Assembly: GCA_007922305.1 (NCBI GenBank)
Contig: ML677326.1
Span: forward strand, 55,422,785 to 55,486,784
Direction: 5' to 3'
Source: Dermatemys mawii
Taxonomy: Eukaryota; Chordata; Testudines; Dermatemydidae
DNA length: 64,000 bases
Shown piece by piece: positions 24,331 to 34,775 of this stretch. The stretch's first letter is position 1; each line of letters starts with the position of its first letter. The notes below the pieces were generated by a model. It was not told the origin of the DNA, made no database searches, and saw only the letters and a list, made by a program, of their open reading frames with translations. Both the position numbers and the translations under genes were made by a program.

Positions 24331-26450
24331 TCCAACTTCTGAAACAAATGAGGCCAGGGTCCTAAAGACAACAATCTACACAAGCCTAATTCATCCCAAG
24401 ATCACCATTAGTGGGAGAGAGATCCTCCAGAAAAAAAATTAAATACGATCATGCAATTAAAGACATATCATAATGCATATGCACAAAGGGGCTGAATTAA
24501 GATTGCACATTTCTTTGATGTTAATGTACTCAAGTTGCCACTCACATGGGTTATCTGCAGGGTTGGAACTTTTGGATGCATCAGAGAGACCGCTACCATT
24601 TGAGCTAATAGAGTGACTGATAACGGTAGTATGTTGTCATCCATTATGTGCAGCAGTACTAGAAAGGCATGGGACACTTGGCCAGTGCCTTCCACAAATA
24701 TTTGCTGACCGATATGGTGAGAGAGAGAAACTTAATTTCATTCCAGGCTCTGGAGGAGGTCATGATCCAGTGGTTACAGATTCTTCTGCCTTGTTCCCAC
24801 CAATCCGGTCCAGCCCCAGACATCTTTCTTGGTTTCTATCCAATCTCAGATTGCTACCTCCACTAAGCAGTTCCGGTCTCCACTTATCAGGAGTCTCATA
24901 TTTGTTCCAGTTTTCCCCCTTCCTGGCTCCTCATCCAATCAATCTCTCTCCATCCTTTGTTCTCCAGTTTTCCTCATCCCCAATGGCTTCCAGTTGCCCT
25001 CCTGGGGCTCTTTGTCCAATTCCAAGTCTCCCCTCCCTTTCCTTGTTGCTTGGTCTCACGGTCTTTGCTCAGCCTGTTAATCTCTCCCTCCCACTCCTTA
25101 CCTCAATCCACATCCAGCTACACACAAACACACACACACACACCACCCTGATCCAGCTCTTTCCCCTTCTACATTTGAATCAGACAACTTCCTCCTCTAT
25201 GTTGTGTAGGCTCCAAAAACAATATACCTAAGAGGTATTTGGCATGGAAAATGTAAGCTCAGTTTGTGTTTGGCAATGTTATAAGCAACTGAAAACAGGA
25301 TCTTGTAATGGGAAGTGTTGGGGCAACCTTAATTATAGGTGGCAATACCTGCCCTACCTATAATACACCCCATATAATTTCACACCCCTGCACTCCACTA
25401 AATTGAATAGTAAAAATCAACTTTTTTTTTTTGGCAGAGCCAAACTGAGAATTTAGGTAAGCAAATTAGGTCTAGTTCAGCAAAGTACTGAGCAATTGCA
25501 ACAACCATTGCATTTAATGGGAATCAAGAATACACAGCCCCTTTCAGGAGGCATATGATACCTTGCAGGATTGGGGTCAGTGTCAAAAACAAGATGAAGT
25601 TTGCTAACAGCAAGATTAACATCCCTACTTAGAGGGTGATATTTTCAGTTTGACTCAGAAATGCTGATGTGGCATTCTGCTTAGTACTCATCTGAACAGA
25701 ACTATGTCATTGTACATTTTGTGCCTTTCACTGTTTGCTTTTTTAATGTAAATTAAGCAGGTTCCTCATCAAGACGAGTCATTTGTTTCTTAGCTGAATT
25801 CCCAAAAGAGCTTAAATTAATAGGAACTATTCTTGGCTTAATGCTGATTTCTTATCGGAAATAAGTCATGACACCAGCTGCACTAAAAACAATTACTCTG
25901 ATTAACCTTTTTCAGCATTTGTAATCTTTTGACTGCTTTGCTGAACTGCTTAGCAAAAAGGCAACAAAATTAGACAAGAAAAAATTAGAAACTGCTGAAA
26001 TGTCTATCAAAGCTATTTATGGTTTGTTAGGTTTATCAGCAAAACTGACATCTCTGAACACACACCCTCCAATGCCCTTCACTAGTATTTCAATTATAGG
26101 CATTAAAGTGCGAAAACAGAGATCCATGCCTTTCTCTGAATACAAGTACTTGGCATGACTAGATGAAATGACACTTGTTTCACTAGGGCTGTATTCTGAT
26201 AGCCACCATGTTTTATTCAAAACATTTTTACACACTGTTTTTTACTTTCCATCCTTTGCACAGCCTGGGCTTGGATCACTAACAATAACTGGCTACTTGG
26301 CTGTTCCCTTTGCCCCAGTAGCAGCATATTCTCCCAATTTGCTCCTCTCACTGCATGGTTCAAGAACTAAAATGTGGGGAAATATGGGCAGATCTCCATT
26401 TGAAAAGAGATTGAGAAGATTAGGACGGTTTTGCTTAGAGACATATGAAG

Positions 26451-26608
26451 TCAAGAATCAGAGGGGTAGCCATGTTAGTCTGGAATTGCAGAAGTGACAA
26501 AGAGTCCTGTGGCACCTTAAAGACTAACTAAAGTATTAGAGCATAAGCTTTCATGGGCTAATACCCACTTCGTCAAAGTGGGTATTAGCCCACGAAAGCT
26601 TATGCTCT
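26451..26608. mobile_element. Penelope-type 3' fragment in foldback arrangement, copy 2, with 12-bp target duplication
   Basis: The insert starts AATCAGAGGGGTAGCCATG and runs through GAGTCCTGTGGCACC, AGCATAAGCTTTCATGGGC and ATACCCACTTCGTC. It then turns back as AAAGTGGGTATTAGCCCACG, AAAGCTTATGCTC. The 12-mer AGACATATGAAG flanks it at 26439-26450 and 26609-26620, a clear target duplication. The size fits retroposition and is unlike the 8 bp of hAT elements. It is not coding. Confidence 0.75.
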
Positions 26609-28159
26609 AGACATATGAAGAAATGCCTAGAGAAACAAGTTCGGGTGTTCCCATTTACCCTTACATAACACAACAAAGTTGAAACTGAAAGGGAAAAACA
26701 CACATACAAACCTCATACTTTACCTGTAGACTCATTCAACAAAAGGAGATCATGGAGACCAAGAAGTTAGCTTTAGATATTTGTAGGAATAGCTACAGTT
26801 ACAAAAGACAGTTTTCATTCTGTATCAATATAAAGGGATACAAATGCTCAAGCTTCATGGCATCAGTCAACCACTGAGGACAGTTAGAGAGCTCTCTCAC
26901 CTCTGAGCAACATAACGAAACACAGCCTTCCTCTTCAGTAAGAGACAGGAGGCTCTTGTTAATTTTTTTCTTTGAGTGTCTTTGGTACATGTTTTTTTGG
27001 TATATGTTGTTTTTTGTTAGGCTCTTGCAGTACAACAATCAAAAAATATACAACCCAGAAATCTGTTTCATGTCTCTAGGCCACTGTTTCTTTTATAGTC
27101 TTTAGCAGCAACAAATTATTAGGGAGAAGTGTTTCTACAACCATGGCAGACTCATCCCTCCCAGTTATCTGGATCAATATTCTTCCTGTGCACTCCTTAG
27201 CTAGTCTATGAACTGCCAGGACTTTATGCAGGCAAGTCAGCCAGCTATAGTGTTTCACTTGCCACACAAGCCTAGTTATTTACTACCTGGAGATTTGAGA
27301 AACATCTGTAGCAGAGGCAGAAGGGTTTCTTTCTAGGGACCAGGGTTGGGGCAGGGTACTAATGGCCAACAGTGGTTTATTCCTTGTATGCCAGAGGGCT
27401 AGTACAAATGCAGTGTAATGGTCTACCCTGAACATAAGTATGATCTGACAGTTCCTGTTGTCATATATTCACATTACATGCTCCACTCCTACTTCCTACA
27501 GGTGAACATTACAGGTGAATTAGAACACAATTTTTGGCAAGTGGTATTGCACCTTTCCAGAGGAACAGGGAGGAACAGATATCTGAGAGACACGCAGGAG
27601 AGATCAGGGGGGCATACTCCTTGCGTCTTGGGAAATAAAAGGGAGTTCCGTGCCACTGCTTTTTGCAGAGGGGGAAGTTGTCTTCAGATCATTTAAACCA
27701 GTGAATGTAAATGATGTAACCCAACATCTCTTAAAAAAGGGCAACAATTAACTGTATACTTTCTGCTTTAACTAACTGAATTAGACAGATTTACAATGAT
27801 ACTTTACAATAAAATAAGAAGCCATTAAAAAAATAAGCCAGGGCATACCCAACAATCTTGGAAAGAAGAAAATCTCCTAATACTGTCTCACAACCCCATC
27901 TCTACCGCCTCTTCAACCATGTCTTCTATAAACTAGACTTGCCAGGAAATGCCCAAAGAGAATAGGTGAGCTATCTTCTGGACAACAATATGGGTTCTGA
28001 GAGATGAGGGAAGAAAGCCAGTTCCAAACTTGCTGAGAATGCCCTGCCACGAGCCCATCTCATTGTGTCAGGAAATGCTTTTAGTTTAAGTGCTTTACAT
28101 GACCTCAAATGCCACAATCACTGCAGTGCCAGAGAAAGATGGTCTCTGAAACAGCTGGG

Positions 28160-28420
28160 ACCCACACCATTAAAAAGTTACAGTCAAAACCTTAAACTTC
28201 AACAGGAAGTTGATTGATTGCTTATCTGATCAGTGTTCTGAACAGACTATGTGCTCTGCAAGAAATCCCGCTTAATAAGCAGGACATCATATTCTACACT
28301 GCCTCCAACTTCCATATGGCTTGATGACAGCCTATGATAGAATACACTGTAGTAATCTAACCTCAAGTTGACAATAGGCACAGATAATACAGTAAGGTCT
28401 GTCTCTGAAAGGAAAGGTGG
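28160..28420. repeat. Old reptile dispersed repeat, unassigned class
   Basis: ACCTTAAACTTCAACAGGAA, TCTACACTGCCTCCAACTTC and ATACACTGTAGTAATCTAACC resemble in order a widespread sauropsid repeat that reads roughly AAACTTCACACGGAAG and TGCAGTAGTCTAACCTGGAG. I remember the wording but not its class with certainty. Confidence 0.35.
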
Positions 28421-28469
28421 CAACCTACTTTCCAGATGCCCAAGAAAGATATCACTGAGCCACCAGAAA

Positions 28470-28892
28470 TCATGGGTAGGGCTCCATGTTTCTCACAGAA
28501 GTCACAGAAGTAATGGATTCTGTGACTTTCTATGACCTCCATGACTTCTGCAGTGGCCAATATGGCTGATCCCAAGGCCAGCTTGCTCAGGTGTCCCTGG
28601 GGACAGCCACACCAGCTGCCGCTGGAGCAGCTCTGCAGCCAGATGCTCAGGCAGCCCTACAGCCAGTCGCACTGGCCGCTGCTGGAGTGACCCCAGGTAG
28701 CTGCTGGAGCAGCCCCGGACAGCTGACCCCAGGAACCACCCGAGCAGCAGTGGCCAGTGCTGCTGGCCCTGCCCCTCCGCAGTAATGGCTTCCCGCCCCA
28801 GCAGGCGCTCCAAGACAGGGACAGATGATGGGGGCATGAATTTATTGCCGATGACCTGTCAATTACTTTTATTAAAAATACCCAGGACTAAA
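28470..28892 (+). mobile_element. GC-rich non-autonomous DNA element (GTCACAGAAGTAATGG family)
   Basis: TAGGGCTCCATGTTTCTCAC, GTGACTTTCTATGACCTCC and GACTTCTGCAGTGGCCA begin it. A GC-rich centre of repeated GCTGGAGCAGC phrases follows. The end has GACCTGTCAATTACTTTTAT and AAAAATACCCAGGACTA. I recall this arrangement as an abundant turtle element whose ends carry GTCACGGA/TCCGTGAC words. The 111-codon minus frame and 64-codon plus frame here are compositional. Confidence 0.5.
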
Positions 28893-30944
28893 CAGTAGCC
28901 TTAATCATGGGAAAAGAACACAGAAAAACGCTTTTTTTAAAAAAATCATGAATATCCAACACCTGGGAAGCAATATGAAAAAATAAACATTTTACATACA
29001 GTTTAAGCCATTTGATCTGGGCTTAGATTGGGTAGATATACCCCAGTACTCACCTTAGTCCTCTGCTACATCAAGACCTCATTACATCAGAGCCTGTGTC
29101 TCTTTCCTCCAGCTCAGAGCCATCCCACACCTGCACCCTTCTTGGATATTATCCCTGCTCACAGATATGAGTTTGGAATATGGTTATGAGACACTGAGAC
29201 TCTGAGCACACCACAAATGGACCCAGACAACTCAAAGAGCCCCCGCCCCCCAATTTTAAAAGGGCAGTCCTGTTGAGGAAACCAACCAAATTCAGAATTC
29301 ACAGGCCAAGGCATTTAAAAAATATGATGTCAAAAAGATGGGCTAAAATATTTTATATAAATTGATATACATCTGCCATGTCTTGCAAATGCCTTGACTA
29401 TTTAACCCCAAATTGCCCCAGTTTTCTTCTGGACAGAGAACTACACGTGCATAATTATAGGCACACTGGTTTTGTTTCAGTGAAGTTGGTCAAAATTTGG
29501 CTTTAGAACAAAACTTGTAACAATAACCTTAATCACAGCTAGATTAGCATCTCTCCGTAATTAGATTTATGAAATTAACATCCCCTGTACCTTGGAAACT
29601 ATGAGCTTTAGCGATAAACAGTGAAGCTGAACTTTGAAAAGACTTCATTTATATTTTTGAATGTAGTGAGCTGTGACTGACATTTCTGAAATCTCAAGAG
29701 AAGTCTTTTCTTTGCTGCTATTTTCATGTCTTCAGATTGAGAGGAATATTCCCTACATAATTTTAACCAGAAGTAGATTTCAGATAAATTTTGTTCTGGT
29801 AGTAAGAAGAAAAATAATACAGTACATCCCAATAGAGTGCATGCAGAGTCTTTTGCACTCCAACTTTTCACCTGCTTTATTGTATTGTGACTGTCAAAGG
29901 AAAGATTTCATTAAAAGTTAATTTTAATCTAATGAATAATAATGAATACTGCTTAGACAGTGCCTGACAAAGTTGACTGTCTAAGCAATCTTGCAGTGAT
30001 TGTTACAGCAAAGAAGCTAAAGCCATAAACACATCAATATATTTTAATTAATTATTATTGACAATAAGAAAAGATATTAGAATTTTATTTAACTGCTACT
30101 GACATTCTCCTAGAGTTAAACATGAAGATTAGGATGATGACTCTTGGATGGTACAATTACATTACAGTCTCTCTTAATTTCTCAGTTGACATTATATTAC
30201 AGACTATTATGGTTGTTAGTATTCATGAAATGCCACAGTTGTGCATGGCTCCTTACAGACTGTTTAGAACTCCAATTCCTTGGATACAAATTGGTAATAT
30301 TCTAATTAGTCATAATACACCAACGGATCAGTGACATGCTGCCAAAATATCAAGTGGTTTGTTAAAAAATTTTCCACCTCAGTTAGCAAACATATGACAT
30401 TCCTCAACAAGATATAGCCCTACTAACAGAAAAACAAAACAAAACAAAAAAACCCCACACACACAAAAGTATTTTTATTTTTTATTCCATTGATGTTTTT
30501 GCACTTTCCTTTGAAGCATCTGGTACTCTGTCACTGTCACTGTAAGAGAGAGATTGAATACTGGATGAGAATGAACACTTGTCCAAACTAGTAATTTTAC
30601 ATGATCCATCCTTTCGCTTAAGACACACATGAGGAGATTAGAGGATAAGTTTTTTAGAAGCCGTGTTGCACTCGATAAAAAAAAGTATGTGGGATTATAA
30701 AATTACGCACATTTAAATGCTTTACTGGGTTGCAGTGTGAGTGCTCAGAACCTTGCAAGATCAGTTACTGAGCCTAACAGCATTATCAATTAGAGTAAGC
30801 TGTAATGGTACTTTCTGGGATGTGGACACTGAACACTGGCAACTTGATTCAGACAACAAAACTCATTTCACAGAAGCCAAACTACTACAGCATACTGACT
30901 TTCAACCAATGTTCTGATAAGGGCACAATTTGACTATTGCTCTT

Positions 30945-32246
30945 CACCTTTTGACAGGGTTACTGACCTAGTGGATATAGGGGAAGCAGTGGAAAAGATC
31001 TCAGTTTTAATAAGGTTTTTGTCACAGTCCCACATGACATTCTTATAAACCAACTAGAGAAATGCTACCTAGATGAAATTATTATAAGGTGGGTGCACAC
31101 CTGGTTGACAGACCCATACTCAGAGTAGTTAATTATCAATGGTTCACTTTCAGACTGGGATGGTGTATCCAATAGGGATCCATAGGGATCAGTCCTGGAT
31201 CTGGTACTATTACATACTTCCATTGATGACTTGGATAAAATGCTTATCAAATTAATTAAAATGCTTATCAAATTAAAAAAATGTGCATATTTAGTCTTGA
31301 GAAAAGTGGTGAGACTTGATAACAGCCTCCAAAAAATGTGAAGGGCTCTTATAAACAGAACGGCGATAAACCAAACTCCAGTGTGCCCTTGTTGCCAAGA
31401 AGGCTATTGGCATTTTGGGCTGTATAAGTAGGAACATTGCCAGCAGATTGAGGGATGTGATCATTCCCCTCTGTTTGGCATTGGTCAGGCCTCCTCTGGA
31501 GTACTGTGTCCAGTTTTGGGCCCTACAAGAAGGATGTGGAAAAACTGAAAAGGTGTTCAGCAGAGGGCAACAAAAATGATTAGGAGGCTGGATCACAAGA
31601 TTTATGAGGAGAGGCTAAGAGAACTGAGATTATTCAGTCTGCAGAACAGAAGAATAAGGAGGGGATTTAATAGCTGCTTTCGACTACTGAAAGGAGGTTC
31701 CAAAGAGGATGAATCTAGACTCTTTCAGTGGTAGCAGATGACAGAACAAGGAGTAATGGTCTCAAGTTGCAGTTGGAGAGGCTTAGGATGAATATTAGGA
31801 AAAACTGTTTCACTAGAAGGGTGGTGAAGCAGCAGAATGGGTTACCTAAGGAGGTGGTGGAATCTCCTTCCATCGAGGTTTTTAGCTGGGGATTGGTCCT
31901 GCTTTGAGCAGGGAGGTTGGACTAGATGACCTCCTGAGGTCCCTTTCAACCCTGATATTCTATGATTCTATGTTCACTGAAAGTAGGGGAAATAGTAATT
32001 GCTTAATCTGTAACAAGGGAGATTTAGGTAAGCTATTAGGACAAAAAATTCTAACATTAAGAGTAGTTAGGCTTTGGAATAAGCCTCTAAAGGGAGGCTG
32101 TGCAATCCCTGTCTTTGGAGGTTTTTAAGAACAGGTTGGACAAAATATCTGTTGGAGATGGACTAGGTTTACTTGGTCCTGCTTTATCACAGGGAGCTCG
32201 ACATGACTTCAAGGACCTGTCCAGCCCTAAATTTCTGTGATTCTAG
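30945..32246 (+). mobile_element. CR1 LINE 3' half, interrupted by a second CR1
   Basis: The left part (30945-31357) holds reverse transcriptase remnants, followed by TTTAGTCTTGAGAAAAGTGG, TGAGACTTGATAACAGCCTCC and GAAGGGCTCTTATAAACAG. The element resumes at 31973 with TTCACTGAAAGTAGGGG and AAGGGAGATTTAGGTAAGC. It ends GACCTGTCCAGCCCTAAATT, TCTGTGATTCTAG at 32246, the CR1 3' end. The two halves are continuous with one CR1 3' UTR subfamily as I remember it. Frames are destroyed. Confidence 0.75.
31362..31972 (+). mobile_element. CR1 LINE 3' end nested in another CR1
   Basis: CAGTGTGCCCTTGTTGCCAA, GAAGGCTATTGGCATTTTGG, GGGCTGTATAAGTAGG, then GAACTGAGATTATTCAGTCTGC lead to GAGGTCCCTTTCAACCCTG and ATATTCTATGATTCTATG at the end. 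The ATTCTATG repeat is the classical CR1 3' terminus. It matches 51380-51999 closely but belongs to a different subfamily from the flanking CR1, which resumes immediately after 31972. Confidence 0.85.
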
Positions 32247-32294
32247 TACTCCTTTTAATTTAATCCCTTTCATATAAGGTAGATATAAATTACA

Positions 32295-32609
32295 TTAATC
32301 AACAAAAAATGGTAAATTAAAGCATATGCCTGAGTTTATGAGTGGCAGGAGCACTTCAAGGAATAACCATTTGTGGTATTTAACCATATGACAAGGGATA
32401 TCATGCATACTATTAGATCTTTTAGTGATCTGAAGGCCAAAGTAAATGAGACAGACTAAGACCACAAGTACGGTTATTGTTACTAACATATTAGTAGGCT
32501 TAGAACTTTTTTCGACTCCTTTGTGCCCAACATAACCTTGAGGTTCTTGATACTGGGTGAGAACTGGCCTTCCATCAACGATGATTTTGGAACCGTTCAT
32601 GTAAAGCAT
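32295..32609 (-). CDS. Unrecognised 104-codon reading frame with one membrane segment
   Basis: I do not recognise this protein. The frame lies inside the GALNTL6 intron, on the same strand, about 360 bp past the stem-exon donor. A hydrophilic N-terminus of about 40 residues contains GRPVLTQYQEPQGYVG. A single strongly hydrophobic stretch, TNMLVTITVLVVLVCLIYFG (residues about 39-58), is followed by a basic KRS, then about 40 less distinctive residues to the stop. The start ATG at 32609 has a purine at -3 and is preceded by a T9A7 tract that resembles a splice acceptor ending in AAAG. No polyadenylation signal or target duplication was noted, so a retrocopy is possible but unproved. Chance is the main alternative. 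The protein-like composition and defined membrane span are why it is listed. Confidence 0.3.
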   Translation of the reverse strand: MLYMNGSKIIVDGRPVLTQYQEPQGYVGHKGVEKSSKPTNMLVTITVLVVLVCLIYFGLQITKRSNSMHDIPCHMVKYHKWLFLEVLLPLINSGICFNLPFFVD

Positions 32610-32970
32610 CTTTTTTTAAAAAAAAACACCATGGCTTCTAGTCTGTTTAGTTACGATATCCAGACTGGTTTCAAAAAAGAACAGAATAAATTCTTTTCAC
32701 CTATAGCTAGCATGATAAAGATGCAACTACTGTATAAGGGCTAGTAAAACTTTTTTTTTTCTTTTCACCTAGTTATTCTGCCAATCAAGGTATTATTTCC
32801 ATTTTTTTTGGTCAAACATCTCAACTTGAAATCTCATGTCCTGATGAGATAGTGCAGTGAGTTGTGAGCAAACATCAGAAAGCTAGCATCAGCATCAGCA
32901 AATACTCCAATGGAAAAATGCCTCACTGGAAATATGAGTGAAAAATTTACATTTACTTTGAGCACCATAC

Positions 32971-33079
32971 CTGTACGCATAGCATCTTTCTGAATACTTT
33001 CATAGTTATGCCAGTCCTTTCTTTTCAAGCCATCTGTCCAGGTATAGAGCTGTCCATATGCCAGGTCCAGTGGAAATGT
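32971..33079 (-). CDS. GALNTL6: GALNTL6 coding exon (luminal stem region), partial gene
   Basis: Read on the minus strand, a polypyrimidine tract ending in CTACAG precedes the exon at 33079 and a GTATGG donor follows 32971. The 109-bp exon begins in phase 0 and ends in phase 1, giving 36 codons plus one base with no stop. It encodes [20 protein letters not shown] followed by a segment containing [17 protein letters not shown]. This matches the stem just upstream of the catalytic domain in the GALNT10/GALNTL6 branch of polypeptide N-acetylgalactosaminyltransferases, Golgi type II membrane enzymes that start mucin-type O-glycosylation (GALNTL6 itself has little or no shown activity). The partner exon lies about 30 kb downstream at 2566-2428 in matching phase. 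The N-terminal signal-anchor exon should lie at higher coordinates and was not found. The paralogue GALNT10 is less likely, because the next exon reads [13 protein letters not shown] rather than its GEQGRPYPMTDAE type. Confidence 0.88.
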
Positions 33080-34324
33080 CTGTAGAAAAGGAGGAGAATG
33101 ATTTATATTATTAAAGCATAGAGGCATTTATGATCTAATACAGGAACTACAGCATCCTTTCAACTGAAAGTTAATATAAAATTGGTTTCTACCTGGTACA
33201 AAATTAAAAAACAATATAATTGTAAAGAAGATTAAATATTTTGTAGCACTGATTTTTAAGTCTGCCATTCTTGACTGCAAGATATTTGGCTAATACAAGG
33301 CATGCAGTCTTGTATTAGCCTCACATGCAGTAAATCAAGTCTAGCTGGACCTGAAAATTCATCAAGAAAGCTACACCATTTCTTTCTTGACTAAATGACT
33401 AATAGCCACACAACAACAATAAAACTGTACCATTGCTTCAGCCTTGTATTTCTCACTCCCATGGATTTTTTCATAGCAAGAGGATATGGTAGAGGGAAGA
33501 AAGATGATTCACTGAAAGTGAGCAGTTTACAAAACACCCAGGACACACAAAACACCTCCAAACCCCATAAACTGAAGAGCTGCCCAGCAATTTTTTAACT
33601 AATCATTGTTCACAACGGGAGATGTAAGTGCTCAGTACACCTCAATGGGGCTCTTAAATGCAAACTATTGGTGCATAAAAAGGACCATATTCTTGGGTCT
33701 ATTTCACCCCCTTTGCTCTGCTCCACTAATGTAAAATTCCTTTAAAGCCAGCTGATCTGGCCATGGTATAGTGGGAACCAGAGGAGGGGCAAGAGGTACT
33801 GCTAGCATATTGGCCTTACATATTCCAGCCCTCAGTTTGTTGGGAGAGGATATTTCTCTGCTATGGCTATTCTTGACTGTCAGGCCAGTTCCTTGGGGCC
33901 ATAGCTGTATTATAAATTAGAACAATGTACGGCTACTTTTCTCTAGTTTATGTTGGAAGTCAGTTGGACAGCCTCAGAATTGTGAAGCTTCTAAAAAGGT
34001 GGCATAAAGCCTCTTTTACTCCTACTTCACTGCCTCAGGACCCTGCCCAAGCACAGTTAATCAGCCCCATTTTCAGGGCCAATACATTTAACCATAGCAA
34101 ATGCTATAACCTTTCAAGTTATGGTCATGAGAAATAGTTATGAGTTAAGTCATCACCACAGGACACAAACTTGTTATTCCTATTGATTTCAGAGGGTCAC
34201 ACAGCTGAAGGGCAGAATTTGTCTACAATGGTTATCAGGACATTTCCACTGCATTTAATCACATGCACACCAAACTTTGATCCCTTTTTTTCAGTTCTAA
34301 ATATTATTTTACCCACATAGCAAA

Positions 34325-34350
34325 TTTTTTTTTTTTTTTTTTTTTTTTTT
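34325..34350. repeat. Poly-T tract, 26 bp
   Basis: A pure T run. It could mark the poly-A tail of a minus-strand retroposon, but the adjacent GCTTTTAAGGATCAAACGG shows no SINE or gene similarity that I recognise. Confidence 0.85.
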
Positions 34351-34466
34351 GCTTTTAAGGATCAAACGGCAACATAAGAGATCACAGTAAACTGACAGGA
34401 AATGCTTCCAAAATCTTCAGAAAAAGATTTGAGTACCCCCACTGGGCCTGACTTGTAACTGACACC

Positions 34467-34775
34467 GGTCTACACTATGGAGCTAAGGGCAGGTCTACAC
34501 TATGGAGCTAAGTCGATTTAAATTACACAATTCCAGCTATGTGAATAATGTAGTTGGAGTTGATATACTTTAGGTCGACTTACTGAAGTGTTTACACTGT
34601 GCTGGGTTGATGGGAGAAACTCTCCTGTCAACTTACCTTATACTTCTCATTCCAGTGGATTACTAGAGTTGACGGGAGAGTGAATGGAGATTGATTTAGC
34701 GGGTCTTCACTAAACCCACTAAGTCGACCCCCCAGTGGATAGATCGACATGCATCGATCCCTCTTTAAGTGGCGA
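34467..34775. mobile_element. Miniature DNA element (GGTCTACAC family), terminus duplicated
   Basis: GGCAGGTCTACACTATGG, then CAGCTATGTGAATAATGTAG, GTTGATGGGAGAAACTCTCC, CACTAAGTCGACCCCCC and TGCATCGATCCC follow the order of a turtle miniature element (compare 47917-48160). The first 21 bases, GGTCTACACTATGGAGCTAAG, occur at 34467 and again at 34492, a 25-bp tandem step at the left terminus. The right terminus is decayed. Confidence 0.6.

Larger units (their letters stand above)
2567..32970 (-). other. GALNTL6: GALNTL6 intron between the two exons
   Basis: This 30.4 kb intron is defined by the GTATGG donor at 32970-32965 and the acceptor AG at 2568-2567. It carries most of the mobile elements of the window. 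Stretches where I see no recognisable gene or repeat are 2570-6930 (except a T/G run near 5544-5568), 7670-7970, 8890-10500, 10680-12160, 13870-15320, 15710-19020, 21360-22400, 22940-23400, 24330-26430 (CT-rich at 24880-25160) and 26620-28160, 28900-30940. Confidence 0.8.

Noticed and set aside
24880..25160. 153-codon frame rich in Ser/Pro/Leu
   Set aside because: A CT-rich low-complexity tract ending in an (AC)n run explains it; three frames are open at once.
28502..28837. 111-codon frame rich in Leu/Gly/Gln
   Set aside because: It reads through the GC-rich centre of a dispersed element with repeated GCTGGAGCAGC phrases.
32295..32970. The 104-codon frame as an alternative GALNTL6 exon
   Set aside because: It begins with its own ATG, has no visible donor in a useful phase, and does not resemble any GALNT segment.
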